The notes: a model not told the origin generated them from the letters alone. A stretch of DNA of 64,000 nt from Rhopalosiphum padi (GCF_020882245.1 NC_083598.1:87177714-87241713); one strand, 5' to 3'; counted from the first letter of the stretch, positions 28,780 through 41,551 are shown. Made by a program: numbers and translations.

Positions 28780-29560
28780 GTTGTACAGAGTTTTTTCTCT
28801 CTAACGTTTTTGTGGTTGTCGGCGTATTCAAAATGTGGGCCTCCATAAGCACGAGAGGAGACGAACAAATTTTAAGCACCGTGCTCGTACCATTACGAAT
28901 GCATTAGGCTATTGTTTTTATGTACGGTGTTCGTCGTCACATTAAAAAAAAAAAAAAAAAAAAAACATAATAATTCTACAGTGAAATTAAAAATCTGGGA
29001 GCTGCTTTAAAAAAAAAGGCTTTTAATTCGACGGGTAATTACTTCGCTTAAAAGGGGAGAACGTTGCGCGGAGGATGGAAAATGGTCCGGGACAGTTTAT
29101 TGTCTCATTTATGTGATTAAATTCGTATATCCCTTGCGCGATGATCATAGAACAATAAACTTCATGATTTATAAGATGCATCGAAATTTCCAAACAGTTT
29201 GTATATAAAAACCAACAAACGCATAAAATTACGTTATATGTGCTGAGCACTTTGAATAATCTCATCCTTATTAGACTTTGTTTGAATCTATAACATAAAT
29301 TCAGCGCGCATACACTGGAGATACCCAAATTCTGTAGTGGTTAACGGCACACTGCGGTGGTAAACATTTCCCCTTACAATTATGGCCAGACCGTAAAATA
29401 TGAGAGTAAAATGTGAACGGGATAACGGGTAACACAAGGGCGTCGGAAGATGGATGACATGGAAGTACAGTTCTGTACCGATGGCCGCACAGCGGTCTTT
29501 ATTCGATACTAAAAGTTTATCTCGCCACACGGATGTCCTATCTGTTAATAGCATCTACCA
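28780..29560. other. GC-richer intronic island
   Basis: This patch in the 12.2 kb intron has mixed composition and contains a poly(A) run near 28944-28966. Two overlapping minus-strand open frames (29023-29328 and 29288-29554) are about 100 and 88 codons long. They match nothing I recognise, and no splice boundaries could be assigned. It could be a decayed insertion or a conserved non-coding element. Confidence 0.25.
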
Positions 29561-31620
29561 AGGATAGATCATTATTGTTTAATAAAGTATTGGATAATAA
29601 CAATAATAACCGACTAACTGTTCTAACAAAATATATTTATTATATTATGTATAAATAGTGAAATATTATATTGGAGGTAGGTACCTATACACATTTTGTA
29701 ATTAATATTATCATCTGACGTACTTATCAGTGACAAATTATTAATAATAATCTCAATTATGAATGATCAAGAAAATAAAACAGATTTATCTTTTGATATT
29801 ATATCTTTATTGCAAATAATCGTAATAACTGATGACTATTAATATTTATGTCATTAATATCGGACTCAATTTCTCGTTGTTTTTATTGACTAATTAATTA
29901 CCTACTATTTTTTTTCCGGTAATTTACCTATAATATATATACATTATACAAGACACAATATATAAATATAAAATGTTGATTATTGTTTAATCGATTTATA
30001 GATGTTATACCTACCTATAGTAAAGTGGATAAATATGTTGTGATTTTACAGTCATATTTTTTTAATAAATTTTATCAACAAATTAAAATGGCTAATAAAA
30101 AGTTTTGTAATATACCTAAATTATTCAATTGAACATTTGTTGTAAGCTATACTTTAAATGTAATATGAACATAGTACAGTTTTCATAATTAATTCACAAT
30201 CCAATTTGAAAATCAACCCAAACCGTGTTTACTTTCACATTGTCTATATTAAATTTTATAATAATTAGGCACACAAAATGTTCATTACATGAGAATGTTA
30301 TATTTGTTAATTGACCACTTTAATTAGTTAATTTAAATTCAATAACCTATAAGAATGTAAGATTGCATTCTACTCTTGATTAAATTCATATAATTTTAGC
30401 TGACCTTATATCATATAAGTATTTTGGGTTAAAAAAGAAACGTCTACTAAAACTTCAAGACAGCTGATTACAAGTTTTTTGATACTGTTTAACATTATTT
30501 CAATAGGACCATAATTTTCTTATTCATACTTCTTAAAAGTTACATACAAATATTTAAATAAAATAATAATATAATAATTTAATAAAATATACACAAACAG
30601 TCTTAAAACTTAGTTCGTATTTCTATTTTCATACCTATTCAATGAATACTCTGTAGTTAATAGTAGTTTTTTGCGCAGCAGAATGTTAATGTACTTTTTC
30701 ATAATTTACTATTGTAGTATCTTTTTTCGTAATCTCACTCAAGTAAATGTAAATATATCTTTTATTTTTATAACAAAAGAAATAATTAAACCAATCGAGT
30801 TAGCCATTTCAAATCGACAATGGCATTTTATTTTCGTATTGTAAAAAGTATTTTATAATTCAAGAAAACAAAAACTATATGAAAAGATGTACACTTGAAC
30901 TTACATTTAAATTGTTCATAATATAATAATACAATTTTCGTTGTGAATATAATTTAATTTTGAAGTGTAAAATATTTTATGAAATATGTAATATTTATTT
31001 TTGAAAAATAGACTACAAGTATGATATTGTTTATTACTTAAAAAAAATAAATTATAATTTATTTTTCACATCACTGTTTGATGATTTAAATTAAAACCTT
31101 CAATGTTTTTAAACCTAATACAAAGACTACTATCTAGCTTATTTTATCACTGTATGATAAAAATATAATTATAATGTAAATACATTTATTGAAGTGAAAA
31201 CACATAATAACTGGAAGGTTGTCTACTCATACTTTTGTTAATACAAATATTCTAATTTGCTTTGATTAATAATAATATTAATAATAATAATTTATTTAAG
31301 TAGCTTATCCAACATTTATACAGGTACATTCCATCATAGTCCATTAATAATAAATACGCAATTACTAGTCAATGAATGAATAAGTTAACATTTTTGGGTT
31401 ATATTTCTAGGTAAGGTACACTTACATACCTTGCACTATAATAGTACACTTATGTAGAGTTTGGGGGGTTTATTTGCTTGGGGTGATTTCGCTAAAACAA
31501 GTGTATAAAATAATATTATGTTAATATATATTATTTTTGTATTAAATTATAATATTTTTTTATCTGAAAGATTTACATCTTCTAACAGCATCACTAATTC
31601 TCATCTTATACGACACTTAC

Positions 31621-31713
31621 CACGATGAGCAGCACGAAGTAAATCCAGTCCCAGAATGAATGAGCGTCTTGGACGTAATACATTATGTCTACCCATCCTT
31701 CCAAGCTGATGAC
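31621..31713 (-). CDS. Ca-alpha1T: T-type calcium channel alpha-1: domain I selectivity-filter exon
   Basis: This 93 bp exon encodes exactly 31 residues beginning [20 protein letters not shown] and ending [11 protein letters not shown]. The Glu of LEGW is the domain I residue of the Cav3 EEDD selectivity filter, and [11 protein letters not shown] is the outer half of S6. The exon is bounded on the minus strand by TTCCAG before (31714-31715 give the AG) and GTAAGTG after (from 31620). It is phase 0 at both ends, so it joins cleanly to FV of the exon at 56152-56425 and to IGSFF of the exon at 19271-19449. It is too short to appear as a long open frame. The protein forms a low-voltage-activated calcium pore in the plasma membrane of excitable cells. 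Confidence 0.95.
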
Positions 31714-31715
31714 CT

Positions 31716-33684
31716 GGAATTGAAAAATAAATAAATATATTTTAACGCCTTTATAAGTTCAATTTTCGTAGAAAAATGGTTTGATTTGCGGAAAACGCGC
31801 AGTTAAACATTGAATCCGTTGTTCATAAGTACTAGGTTTAAATTCAATGCACCGTCTGCTCGTGAACGTTTTTCTTCCAGCTTACTTCGAGACTCCTAGT
31901 CAACATTAATCACTTCTCCCGGGAACGTGGCCAAACAGTTTGCAATAGGGATGTCCAATCTCATCCGATAAATCAGCCAGAAAACTTCAAATCATTGATG
32001 TCTTTCCATCACCCCTTATTGCGGTGTATTAGACACTTTTGGCTCCAATATAGTTTTTATATATATATAAATACATGTATTAGGTTATATATAAACTAAC
32101 CTATTCTTTCGTATTTTATCTAAGTTTATAATGTATAGAAACGAAGATTATAACTTATATATACATATACGAAAGTTTCTAATAAATATTTCTCCTCTCT
32201 GAGTTCTATTTATATTTGTTTTGAAACATTGAAGTTTATTTTACTACAATATAATTATCTTAACTTTACCGAGATGGATATATCTGTACTACATTATTAT
32301 TTACTAATAATTCAGTTCAATATGAAGTATTATAAATTATAACATATAGAATACGAAACCATAAATTATTCTGAAATACGACTGTGGACAATATATAAAC
32401 TATAAAATTAATTTGTCAAATTCCATAATCTTTACATGGAATCATATATATCATTAAATAAAGAGGAAAATAGATAAGCTTGTAAAGTTGTAACTATAAT
32501 AGAGTTACATTAGCCATACAGCTTAGGTCATGTTACTATTAATAAATTGAGTAACTAAATTTCCATTTAAAATTCGATAAAATATCCAACGTTTAAATAA
32601 ATACTACCCCTTATTATTTTTAAATTATTATATAACATGTAGATATATATATTTTATTTTTATAGTTATATAATAAAGAAAAAAAAAATCAAATATACCT
32701 ATTGATAGGAATATAAAGAATGTTTAGTATAAAGAATAATTACTTTTAAAAAATGGACTTCGTTATGTAATTTAATTATAGCTTTGTCAATTACTTATTG
32801 ATTGAGTGTAAAATAAGTTAAATTTGAATAGAATTTTTACCAAACTTGTAAAGTTATTCAAATAAAAAACGTATACTAGTAGATATTAATAAAAATGTTT
32901 AATGCATGATCAATTTAAAATGTGTATATTTTTTATGAACGTTAATATTACGATAACAACAACAATATATAATATTATAACATTTAAAATAAAGTTTTCT
33001 ATATATATATAATTTATCAGAAAATCATTAATATAAATATTATTGCATTAATAAAAATTATATGATGTTATTTTTATTTACAAACAGTTTAACTATAATA
33101 ATATGATTTTCCGATGTTTTATAATATCTAAATATTACATATTATTTTTATTTTGAGAAACATTGGTTTAAATATTATTTAATTTACCTATGCCTTTCAA
33201 ATCGACATGTTTCCAATTATAATTTTGTAAATAAAATAATTTTTTACATATTTATTGATAAACTATTGATCTATAAGCTCTTTGTCAGTATAACTCTTTT
33301 TTTTTTATAATCATTTGTTTTGTTTTTCATAATAACACTCGGTATAAAGGTAGGTATAGGTCGCTTTTCTTTTTTGTTATTCGTATAGTAACTTTTTAAC
33401 GATACGTGTTGTCTATAGCGAATAAGCAAAACCACAAACGGCACAATATTTTCACCCAGCTACTTTGATTCGCGTTTCGCGTTTGGTGCGCTTAAATGTG
33501 AACACTAAAGAGAGTCGTGATTTGATATGCATCGTATGCGCGTTTTCATCAGCGCGCGAACGATATGCGTCCATGTAAAACGGGCCTAAGACGAGTGTCA
33601 TCATACACACGCATATGTTGTACAGCAATGGAAAAAAATACGTCAACCATTTCAAAATGAATAATGATATTATCACGTGTATAA
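31716..33684. other. AT-rich intronic stretch
   Basis: No gene is recognisable. A patch at about 33430-33650 is less AT-rich; its minus-strand open frame (33452-33784) runs into the adjacent MITE and is not supported as coding. Confidence 0.45.
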
Positions 33685-33857
33685 CAGGGGTGTTCAACCT
33701 TTTGTGAACGCTGAGCCACATCACGTGAGTAGAAATATCGTTGTGGGCCACATGCATTTTAATAATATATGTTATTATGTACAATTAATTGATGGTTTTG
33801 AAATTGAAGTGAGAGGCGCATTAATATCTATCGCGGGCTGCGGGTTGAACACCCCCG
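33685..33857. mobile_element. hAT-type MITE (about 173 bp)
   Basis: The left end CAGGGGTGTTCAACC is mirrored at the right end, which reads CGGGGGTGTTCAACC on the minus strand. The inner GGGCCACAT words and this kind of terminus are typical of hAT-derived MITEs. No convincing 8 bp target duplication flanks it, so the exact end points are uncertain. A chance plus-strand open frame (33677-34084) runs through it. Confidence 0.6.
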
Positions 33858-35187
33858 ATGGCATAATATTGGAAGTTTATGTTGAGCAGGAAAAATCTAA
33901 AAAAAATAATGCGTGGACCACAGAGCCCTATCTCAAGATTGCGAATGGGTGGAATACATTTCTTGTAATAAATTGTCGTGTGGACCGATCAGAAACAAAA
34001 TTATTTGCCCGTGCTAGCCACTTGCTTCGGTCTAGCCAGTCAGATCTGACTATATATTATTATCTATCTATATTATTCTCATAAATATTCGTATAAAAGT
34101 ATAAAAGTATCGAAAAATAATTTCCAATTAATTATTAATGAACAAGAAACCTAACGGCTTGTATTTATTACGAGGCAGCGGCGGCGTTCTCGCCGAGTGT
34201 GAAGTGTTTCATTGTATATTATGTTATGGAAAAATTAAGATTCATAGTTATAATGATTGTTTTTTATCTTTACTAGTAGTTACTGTAAACTAAAATGTCG
34301 TCTTTGAAAACATTAACTTTCTTGTTAAATTTGCAGTAAAATAATACATAGTTGGTGCCCAACTTTGATGATATGAAACTAAGGTGAACATATTCTGTGC
34401 ATGTGATCTTATTTAGAACTTACAGCTTGACATGCAATATAATTTAAAAAATGTGTAATTATTAATATTAAATATAAGCAAGGCACCTTAAAGTGCTTGT
34501 TTTCACAACTATTCTCATCTATAAAGTATATATCTTATAAACACCAACAGCATTATTTAAGGGCAGGTAATTCAAAAAATACTATACACATTTTATTGAC
34601 TAGAACACTTTTTACAGAAATGTTATTAAACAAAAAAAAAAAAATGTTCATTTTATTTTACAAGTTTTATTAATAGACACAGATGTGATACACAACTATA
34701 CGCAAAATATATTTGGTTAAATAAATGTATTAAAGATTACATAGTAATTTGAATACAATTGGCACACAGGTTTTTTTTTTCGGAATACCATAACAGTTAT
34801 AACAACGTAAACCGGTTTAAAATGCTAATATAATTTAAAAATAGGTATTATCGAAATTAAAGTTAAATATAATATGACCTTAATTTTCAATAACATTTAC
34901 GATAAGCAATATTACTTGGGGATTATATAATAATAAACAACTATAGGTAAAACGTATGCCATTAAACTATGCAACGTTTAAATGTAAAATAATATAACAT
35001 GAACTGGACTACTGTGGTCATTAGGAAGACTATTGTACATTATCTTAGGAGAAACGAGAAATCCCCTCCATACCCTATAGATATTTTAGACATAATAACA
35101 ATATACTGTGGACGGCCAACAGTATCGTTTCTCTGTTGCCGCTGTAAATCCGAGATCGTACTACCTACATTATAGTAACTACTTTAC
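33858..35187. other. 5' flank of P450 gene A
   Basis: No gene is recognised. 33870-34080 is less AT-rich and open in one frame, but without a family match. A short GC-rich patch lies at about 34170-34200. The remainder is AT-rich and presumably includes the upstream control region of gene A; no specific xenobiotic response element could be identified. Confidence 0.4.
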
Positions 35188-35212
35188 AGGAATGCAGTGT
35201 TGATTCGTGTGT
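35188..35212 (+). promoter_or_regulatory. Conserved block before P450 gene A, probable core promoter/TSS
   Basis: The block AGGAATGCAGTGTTGATT and the following CGTGTGT-type bases recur before genes B and C with few changes. The shared CAGT is at 35195, 58 bp before the ATG, and fits an arthropod initiator (TCAGT-like). A weak TATA-like word lies about 25 bp upstream. Start-site use is inferred. Confidence 0.5.
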
Positions 35213-35252
35213 GCACACTGTCTATCGTACTTCGCGCAAACAGTGTGGGACT

Positions 35253-37406
35253 ATGTATTCGTTCACCGCCAACTGGTGGACAAATGTCATTGCGCTATGT
35301 ACAATAACTGTTACCGTCGCCTACTACTTCAGCGTTTCGACCTTTAAGAAATGGGAGAAGCTCAATGTGCCGTACATAAGGCCAATTACACCGTTGTTTG
35401 GAAACTTTTTGAATGTAGCTGTGGGCAAATACCATCCGCTGGAGTTGTACAATAAAATCTATTACGAATTAGCCGGTCACAGGTACGGAGGACTGTTCCA
35501 GATGAGGACGCCCTACTTAATGATTCGTGATCCAGAAATAATTAACGACGTGCTAATAAAAGGATTCTCCTCATTCCCCGACCGCGGTCTTTACTCGGAC
35601 TTTTCGGTAAATCCGTTGTCGAACAACTTGTTCTTCATGGAAAACCCTCAGTGGAAAACAATAAGAAACAAATTGTCACCTGCGTTCACATCGGGAAAAC
35701 TCAAGATAATGTATGATCAGATCAAAGAGTGTAGTCAAATATTAATGGAAAATATCGATAAAGAATTAAAGGAAAACAACGACCAAATAGAAATAAGAGA
35801 CATTATGGGAAAGTATTCGACCGACGTTATCGGTACTTGTGCTTTCGGGCTCAAGTTAAACGCCATAAACGATGATGAATCCGAATTTCGCAAATACGGA
35901 AAATCGATATTTACACCATCGCTTAGAGCACTGTTCAGAGAATTGTGTTTGTTGATCAGCCCTGCACTTTTGAAGGTCATAAGAGTGAAAGACTTTCCGA
36001 CGGACGCCACTGATTTTTTCCACAAAGCGTTTAAAGAAACGATAGCGTATAGACTAGAAAATAAAATTGTCAGAAACGATTTCGTTCATTATTTACTGCA
36101 AGCAAGAAACGATTTAGTTTTGAATGAAAATTTGCCCAAACATGGTAAGGTATTTATTTTGTTTAAAATATTGATTCAAAAAATATCAATCGTTGTGTAA
36201 AATTTTAAAATATTGTTTTAGAAAAATTTACGGAATCACAAATCGTAGCAAATGCTTTTGTAATGTTTGCTGCTGGGTTTGAAACTGTATCCACTGCTGT
36301 AAGTTTTTGTTTACATGAATTATCGTTAAATAAATCTATTCAAGACAGAGTACGTCAAGAGATTCAACTAAAACTGTCTCAAAATGACAGACAAATTGAC
36401 CACGCGTTTTTGATGGAACTTAATTACTTGGATATGGTTATAGCAGGTAATTTGTTGTTATTATTATTGTGGGTAATATTTCATAATATTAATAAATTAT
36501 TATTATTTATGCAATGACATTTTTTTTTATTTAACTCTACATTTAGGTTGCAATTATTTTATTTACTTATTATTCACTTTATTATTTATTGTTGAGAAAT
36601 ATTATTTTCCTCCTCAGCTCACGTTCATTATCCCTATTATTTTGAATTAATAAAATAAATATTTACGAATGGTATTTTTTAACAAATAATTAAATTTATC
36701 CAATCCAATTTTGATATATTTTATATATATTTAATTAAACCTATTTATATTATATTTATTATTTTTTATAATTTAAATATTTTAGATAGATAACCAAAGT
36801 ATGTTTTTAATATATTTTTTTTTTAATAACAAACTGTATTCGTTTATTCGTATATCAATTTGATAATAAACTAAAATAAATCAAATAATATCAAAATAAC
36901 ATATGCAATATAATAATTATATTTTTTAGAAACACTCCGTAAGTATCCCGCACTGGTCGCTTTGTTCAGAAAAGCATCACAAACATATCAAATACCCAAT
37001 GATTCATTAAAAATTGAAAAGGGTCAAAAAATAATAATTCCTGTTTATGCATTGCATTACGATAGTAAGTATTATACGGACCCTGAAAAGTTTATTCCTG
37101 AAAGATTTTCGCCGGAAGAAAAAGCTAAACGTCCAAGTGGTATTTATTATCCATTTGGCGATGGACCTCGAATGTGTATAGGTATATTTTTTATTGAAAA
37201 ATTAAAATACAATAATTGTTAATAATTTAAAATTTCTAGGAAAACGTTTTGCTGAGATGGAAATGAAATTGGCTTTTGTCGAAATTTTAACAAAATTTGA
37301 AGTATTCCCATGTGAAAAAACAAAAACTCCACTAAGATATTCTAATAAAGTTATAACATTGATGCCAAATGATGGAATTTGGCTAACATTTAAAAAAATT
37401 AATTAA
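35253..37406 (+). CDS. Cytochrome P450, CYP6 family (gene A)
   Basis: Four exons, 35253-36144, 36222-36446, 36930-37181 and 37240-37406, join in frame into 511 residues; all introns are GT-AG. CYP6 enzymes are microsomal monooxygenases that oxidise plant toxins and insecticides. Visible features: an N-terminal membrane anchor (about residues 8-25), a proline hinge, the I-helix AGFETVS with Thr319, ExxR (ETLR, 373-376), PERF, and the haem motif FGDGPRMCIG with Cys455. The first ATG in frame is at 35253, and it aligns with the starts of genes B and C. The hinge reads RPITPLFGN, one residue longer than the KPIPLFGN of its neighbours. The 3' part of exon 1, intron 1 and the start of exon 2 are nearly identical to gene C, whereas later sequence matches gene B. 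Substrate and subfamily (CYP6CY- or CYP6DA-like would be usual for aphids) are not resolved. Confidence 0.93.
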
Positions 37407-37426
37407 CCAAAGATAATATTATATGA

Positions 37427-37432
37427 AATAAA
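37427..37432 (+). terminator. Poly(A) signal of P450 gene A
   Basis: AATAAA lies 21 bp after the stop codon, in an A-rich context. It is the nearest canonical signal. Confidence 0.5.
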
Positions 37433-37909
37433 AAAACTGACGTTTTAATTTAACTTTTAAACAAAGAAAGTTGAATGGATTTTTTTATTTTTTGTTTCTA
37501 AATATTTTGAATATCATTTCGAGACTTAAAGTTTCATATTAAATTAAAGGTCTCTATTTCAAAATATAAAACAAGGAAGATTAGTTACTTCTCTGATGTA
37601 TAGTCGATGTTGAAGGTTGAGCTTATCTCGTCATTGGAGAGTAGATCATTATAATATATGTATTTAACTTGAATTCAATGATAAACAATTGCGTACAAAA
37701 AATATATTTAAGATAACGAAAAGAAAACCGGCTATATTACTTAGTATATTCTATGGGGGTTTTTTTTTTTGGGGGGGGGGGCATAAATAATTTATTTTAA
37801 TTTTAATTAAAATACATTAGGTTAAATTTATTTTTTCCGAAGACACTGCTTAGGAATATTACATTGTTTGAATAAAATTAAATAATTCACAGCAAATGGG
37901 CTGTATATA
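37433..37909. other. Intergenic stretch downstream of gene A
   Basis: No gene is seen. It contains a T-run followed by a G-run near 37760-37781. Confidence 0.45.
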
Positions 37910-38672
37910 AGCTGCGACAAAGTTGAACCTTTTCTAAAAGTTGATATGTAAACTGCGATAATTTATACTTTATACTTTATATATATAGATAATATGTGCA
38001 TACCGATACAATAACATATATAGGTATATACATGGATCATATATACCTGTTATTATGTAAATATATCATTTAATTAATATGTTATGTTGGAGACAAATTT
38101 GTAAGAAAAATCCAGATTAATTTTTAAGTTTTGACGCAATATACTAAATATCGGCTCCTTCACAAGTACAAGAGTATCACAAGTTAGGTAAGTACGTGCT
38201 GTGTCGTGTAAAATTGTATTTAAAATGGAACTCTTACAAAAATGTTTAGCTAAAACGGCAAAAAATTATTGGTGCTAAACAATTTTAAATTTAAATTTTA
38301 ATATAATACCAAAATAAGAAGTTATTCAATATGGATTTGCTCAAAGAAAACATGCAGAGCCAAATTGGTTTTAAACAACGAAAATTTTACTCTACAAGAA
38401 AAATCATTTTTTGTACATAATCTATAACTATATCATAACATATTATATAATATAATATAAATATATATATATATATATATAATTCAATTATTAACGTATA
38501 TGTGTTATCGTATCGGTTATGTACATAGAATCTATATAATATATTAGGTATATATGTATAAAATAAATTGTCGCAGTTTGTATAATGTATCTTATCAGTT
38601 TTGTCGCAGATTGTATAATGTTATTTTTTTTTTGTCGCAGTTTTAGAAAAGGTGTAATTTTGTCGCAGTTTA
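37910..38672. mobile_element. MITE with CTGCGACAAA inverted ends (about 763 bp)
   Basis: The left end reads GCTGCGACAAAGTTG followed by AACCTTTTCTAAAAG. The right end on the minus strand reads AACTGCGACAAAATTAC followed by ACCTTTTCTAAAACT. The ends are thus a terminal inverted repeat of about 33 bp. Towards the right end the word TGTCGCAG recurs four times within about 100 bp (38569, 38602, 38633, 38661), in repeats of roughly 30 bp that include TTGTATAATGT. The interior is AT-rich with a (TA)n run and no coding sequence. The superfamily was not assigned. Confidence 0.65.
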
Positions 38673-41551
38673 CCATCTCCCATCAAAAGTAACCACGAGC
38701 AATATTTTTAACTACATTAATATAACTGCAATAGTTATTCATTGTTTAAATATCTTATTTCTTCTAAGTTTGAACTATTAGAACATAAAATGTCTAATAT
38801 TTCTAACCTAAAAATAATGTATAATTTATTATTTTTAACATTAATCATAATACTATAATATAATAACATTTTATTAGAGTGCCCATTAGAAAAAATAAAA
38901 TAGTTCATACAAAATTAAACAAAATAATTGGTTTTCGTAATAATAAATAGGTAGGCAAGCTAGTACCGCTCTGCTGTATATTAAGTGTCAGGTGAGTCAC
39001 TATTATAGGTTTGTTGTATCTGAATATAACTAACGAATAATGATACGATATCATTTTATACGAAAAACTATATTGAGCGGAGACGGTTGGTCTATCGGCC
39101 TATATCACCAAGTTTATTTCATCACATTATGTTTTTTTTTTCATATATATATATTTATAGCAATTAAAGTATTTTATTTTTATTTTAGTATTACAGTAGG
39201 TATACGAGTACAGTAACTATTTCTGAAAATATTGCATTTATTATACAGGATGGTTCTTTTATCATTAAACACTCATTATTTCGTCGAGTATGACTATTTT
39301 AATTTTTTTTTTTTTAATTATTATATTTCGTTAATTTTTTAGCGAGATATAGGTTTTCAAAGGTGGGCAGTTATCGGTTTTTATAATACTTCTTGTTTCA
39401 TATCTCATATAATATAATAAACTCGTTATCGGCTACCGACGCAGTGATGAACTTTGCACCTATAGTGGCCAACGCCTTACATCCGTAATAACCTGCAGGA
39501 CAAACACCGTAAAACTTCAAAACCACCCAACTTTATGCAGTTGTAACTCACTAACGGTTACACATAAAAAATTATTATTTTAACGTTAAAATTTATAAAA
39601 AAAAATAGCCCTACTATTTTCTGAAATTATAAATATAGGTTACCATTTGAAAATCAAAAGTGATTTTATTATTAACATATAAGGGTGAAAACAATTAAAA
39701 TGTTATATAGTTTTAGAAAAGCATGAAACTAAAAATTTTGAAAATAAATTCATAATTACACAAGTTTTAGGCTTCCACAAGTAATCTTTTTAAACTATAA
39801 AAAAATAATTAAAATAATTATTTATTTTTAAATAAATAATTTCGTCTAAATTTTAATTTAAAATGTATAAAAAAATAATTGTCTATTACATATTATTTAT
39901 TTGAATTTTATGGTTTTAATATGAACTACATATGAAGAATTTACTATTAATTTTTCTAAAATAGGATACAAAAAGAAAAGTTCTACTGAATTTCTAACTA
40001 CAAAATATTTTGTAATTATTCATTTTTCGACAAATTTTGTCTAAATTCCAACTTCGAACGTATATAAAAAAATCGTACCCATATATTGTTAATATTTTTG
40101 TGCAGCTATAAGAATACATTTTTCTGGATTTCGTATTAAATTTTCAAAAAATTTAACTCTGTGAATAATTTTTGACTGTTATATATTATATAAAATTTAA
40201 AAAGATTGAAAATTTTATTGTATGATTAAAATAGTAATATAAACATTTGTTGTTTATTTTTATGTTTTAAAGGACAACAACATTTTAAAAACCGTTAGAG
40301 TATTAATATTCATTTTAAGTATTGTGAATATTGAATGCAGTAAAAATTTGATCTTGAAATGCTCATAAAAAATTAATTTGGCTTTTCGATAAATTGTTTT
40401 TTTTATTTAAAAAAACTTATAATGAACCTTGTATTAAATTTTCATTTCTTAGGTATAAGAACAAACATTTTACAAACGGGTTTGCTAATTTTTGTTTTGT
40501 TAAAATTCTATCTTTAAATGCTCATAAAATTATATTAAAACTACAATTTTTTTAAATTTTTTAACTGAGAAATTAATTATTTATATGGGGATTTGTACTA
40601 AATTTTCATTAACTTTTCAAGCTTTTTGATCAAAATTAAAATTGTTAATATTTACAAAAAAATCAAAAAAAATCTAATACATTTGAAAATGCCTACTGCT
40701 TATATTTCTTAAACTTAGTCTACATATTTTGAAACGGAATATAGAATATCGAATAGTATACTGTGTTTCGATTGTCCAACAATACTCATCGAAGGACTTT
40801 GACAATCGTCACCCAGCGTCTAAAATTGTATAACTAGCCCAGATACCGCAGTGTTCCTATTTACCGTTTCTTCAAGTCGCGGATTCGAAATGACTGTTGA
40901 AATAAATTATAATTTAAAATAAGTTCGTTTATTTAATTTAACTCAAGTTTAACAAGTGTAAGTAAAAGCGCGATGCGTAAAGGTGCTGTGGAATTACCGG
41001 CTCTGGTACATCTGAATATGCTGTGCTGGGGGCTTCCTTATAATATGCTACGTCCGCGTTTCTCTTCTCTAGGATCTAAAGTCCGTGATTTGGCAATAGC
41101 CTCTTTATTGTGTCTTTTGAGAGTTATTGTTTCCATGTGTGCAATTGTGTAATTATACTGTTACATGAAAATGTCTAATCATTATATGCATATAAGGTCA
41201 AATACGTCACTATACGGTAATGCCGGTAATATTTACATATAAATTTGATTTCAATTAAACTTTTTGCACATAATGAATCGAATCGGGAAGTCCAAGGATA
41301 CGTAATTATTGCGAAACAATGCACTTTAAATTATTTCTTAGAATTGGTAAGAATTTGATAGCACTAGGTGCAATATTATGAAACGTATTAAAGTAAATGC
41401 TTCAAATCTTATTTAATTCAGATAACCTCACAAAAAAAAAAAAGAAAAAAAAAGATATTACTTTTTTAAGAATTAATTAAACAGTGTTTAATAAATTGAT
41501 TAACTGGTGATAAATAATTATTCTTTTTATAATAATTGTCAGTGGTCTGCA
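38673..41551. other. Intergenic stretch between genes A and B with dispersed repeats
   Basis: About 39245-40690 looks like repetitive DNA. It starts with ACAGGATGGTTC, and at least two diverged units share words such as AAATGCTCATAAAA (near 40359 and 40516) and ACAACATTTTAAAAACCG / ACAAACATTTTACAAACGG. About 40750-41130 is less AT-rich, with a polyadenylation-like AAATAAATTATAA patch, and could be a fragment of an LTR or another element. No open frame of note was found, and no reverse transcriptase or transposase was recognised. Confidence 0.4.

Larger units (their letters stand above)
19450..31620 (-). other. 12.2 kb intron of the T-type channel gene
   Basis: This intron interrupts the S6 helix of domain I. 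It contains no supported gene. It holds a (TA)n microsatellite at about 20954-20989, a T/G homopolymer pair near 23068-23091, an AT palindrome at about 26741-26788, and GC-richer patches at about 24180-25020 and 28780-29560. The open frames in the GC-richer patches overlap each other, lack splice support and resemble no family known to me. Confidence 0.85.

Noticed and set aside
29023..29554. Two minus-strand open frames of 101 and 88 codons
   Set aside because: They overlap at their ends in different frames and show no domain; kept only as a GC-richer patch.
33677..34084. 135-codon plus-strand open frame
   Set aside because: It begins inside the flank of a hAT MITE and reads through it; the first half is transposon end sequence and the second half has no recognisable family.
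35211..35252. Possible 14-residue N-terminal extension of P450 gene A
   Set aside because: The frame is open from 35211, but that codon is GTG. The first ATG (35253) aligns with the starts of genes B and C, and the extension overlaps the probable transcription start.
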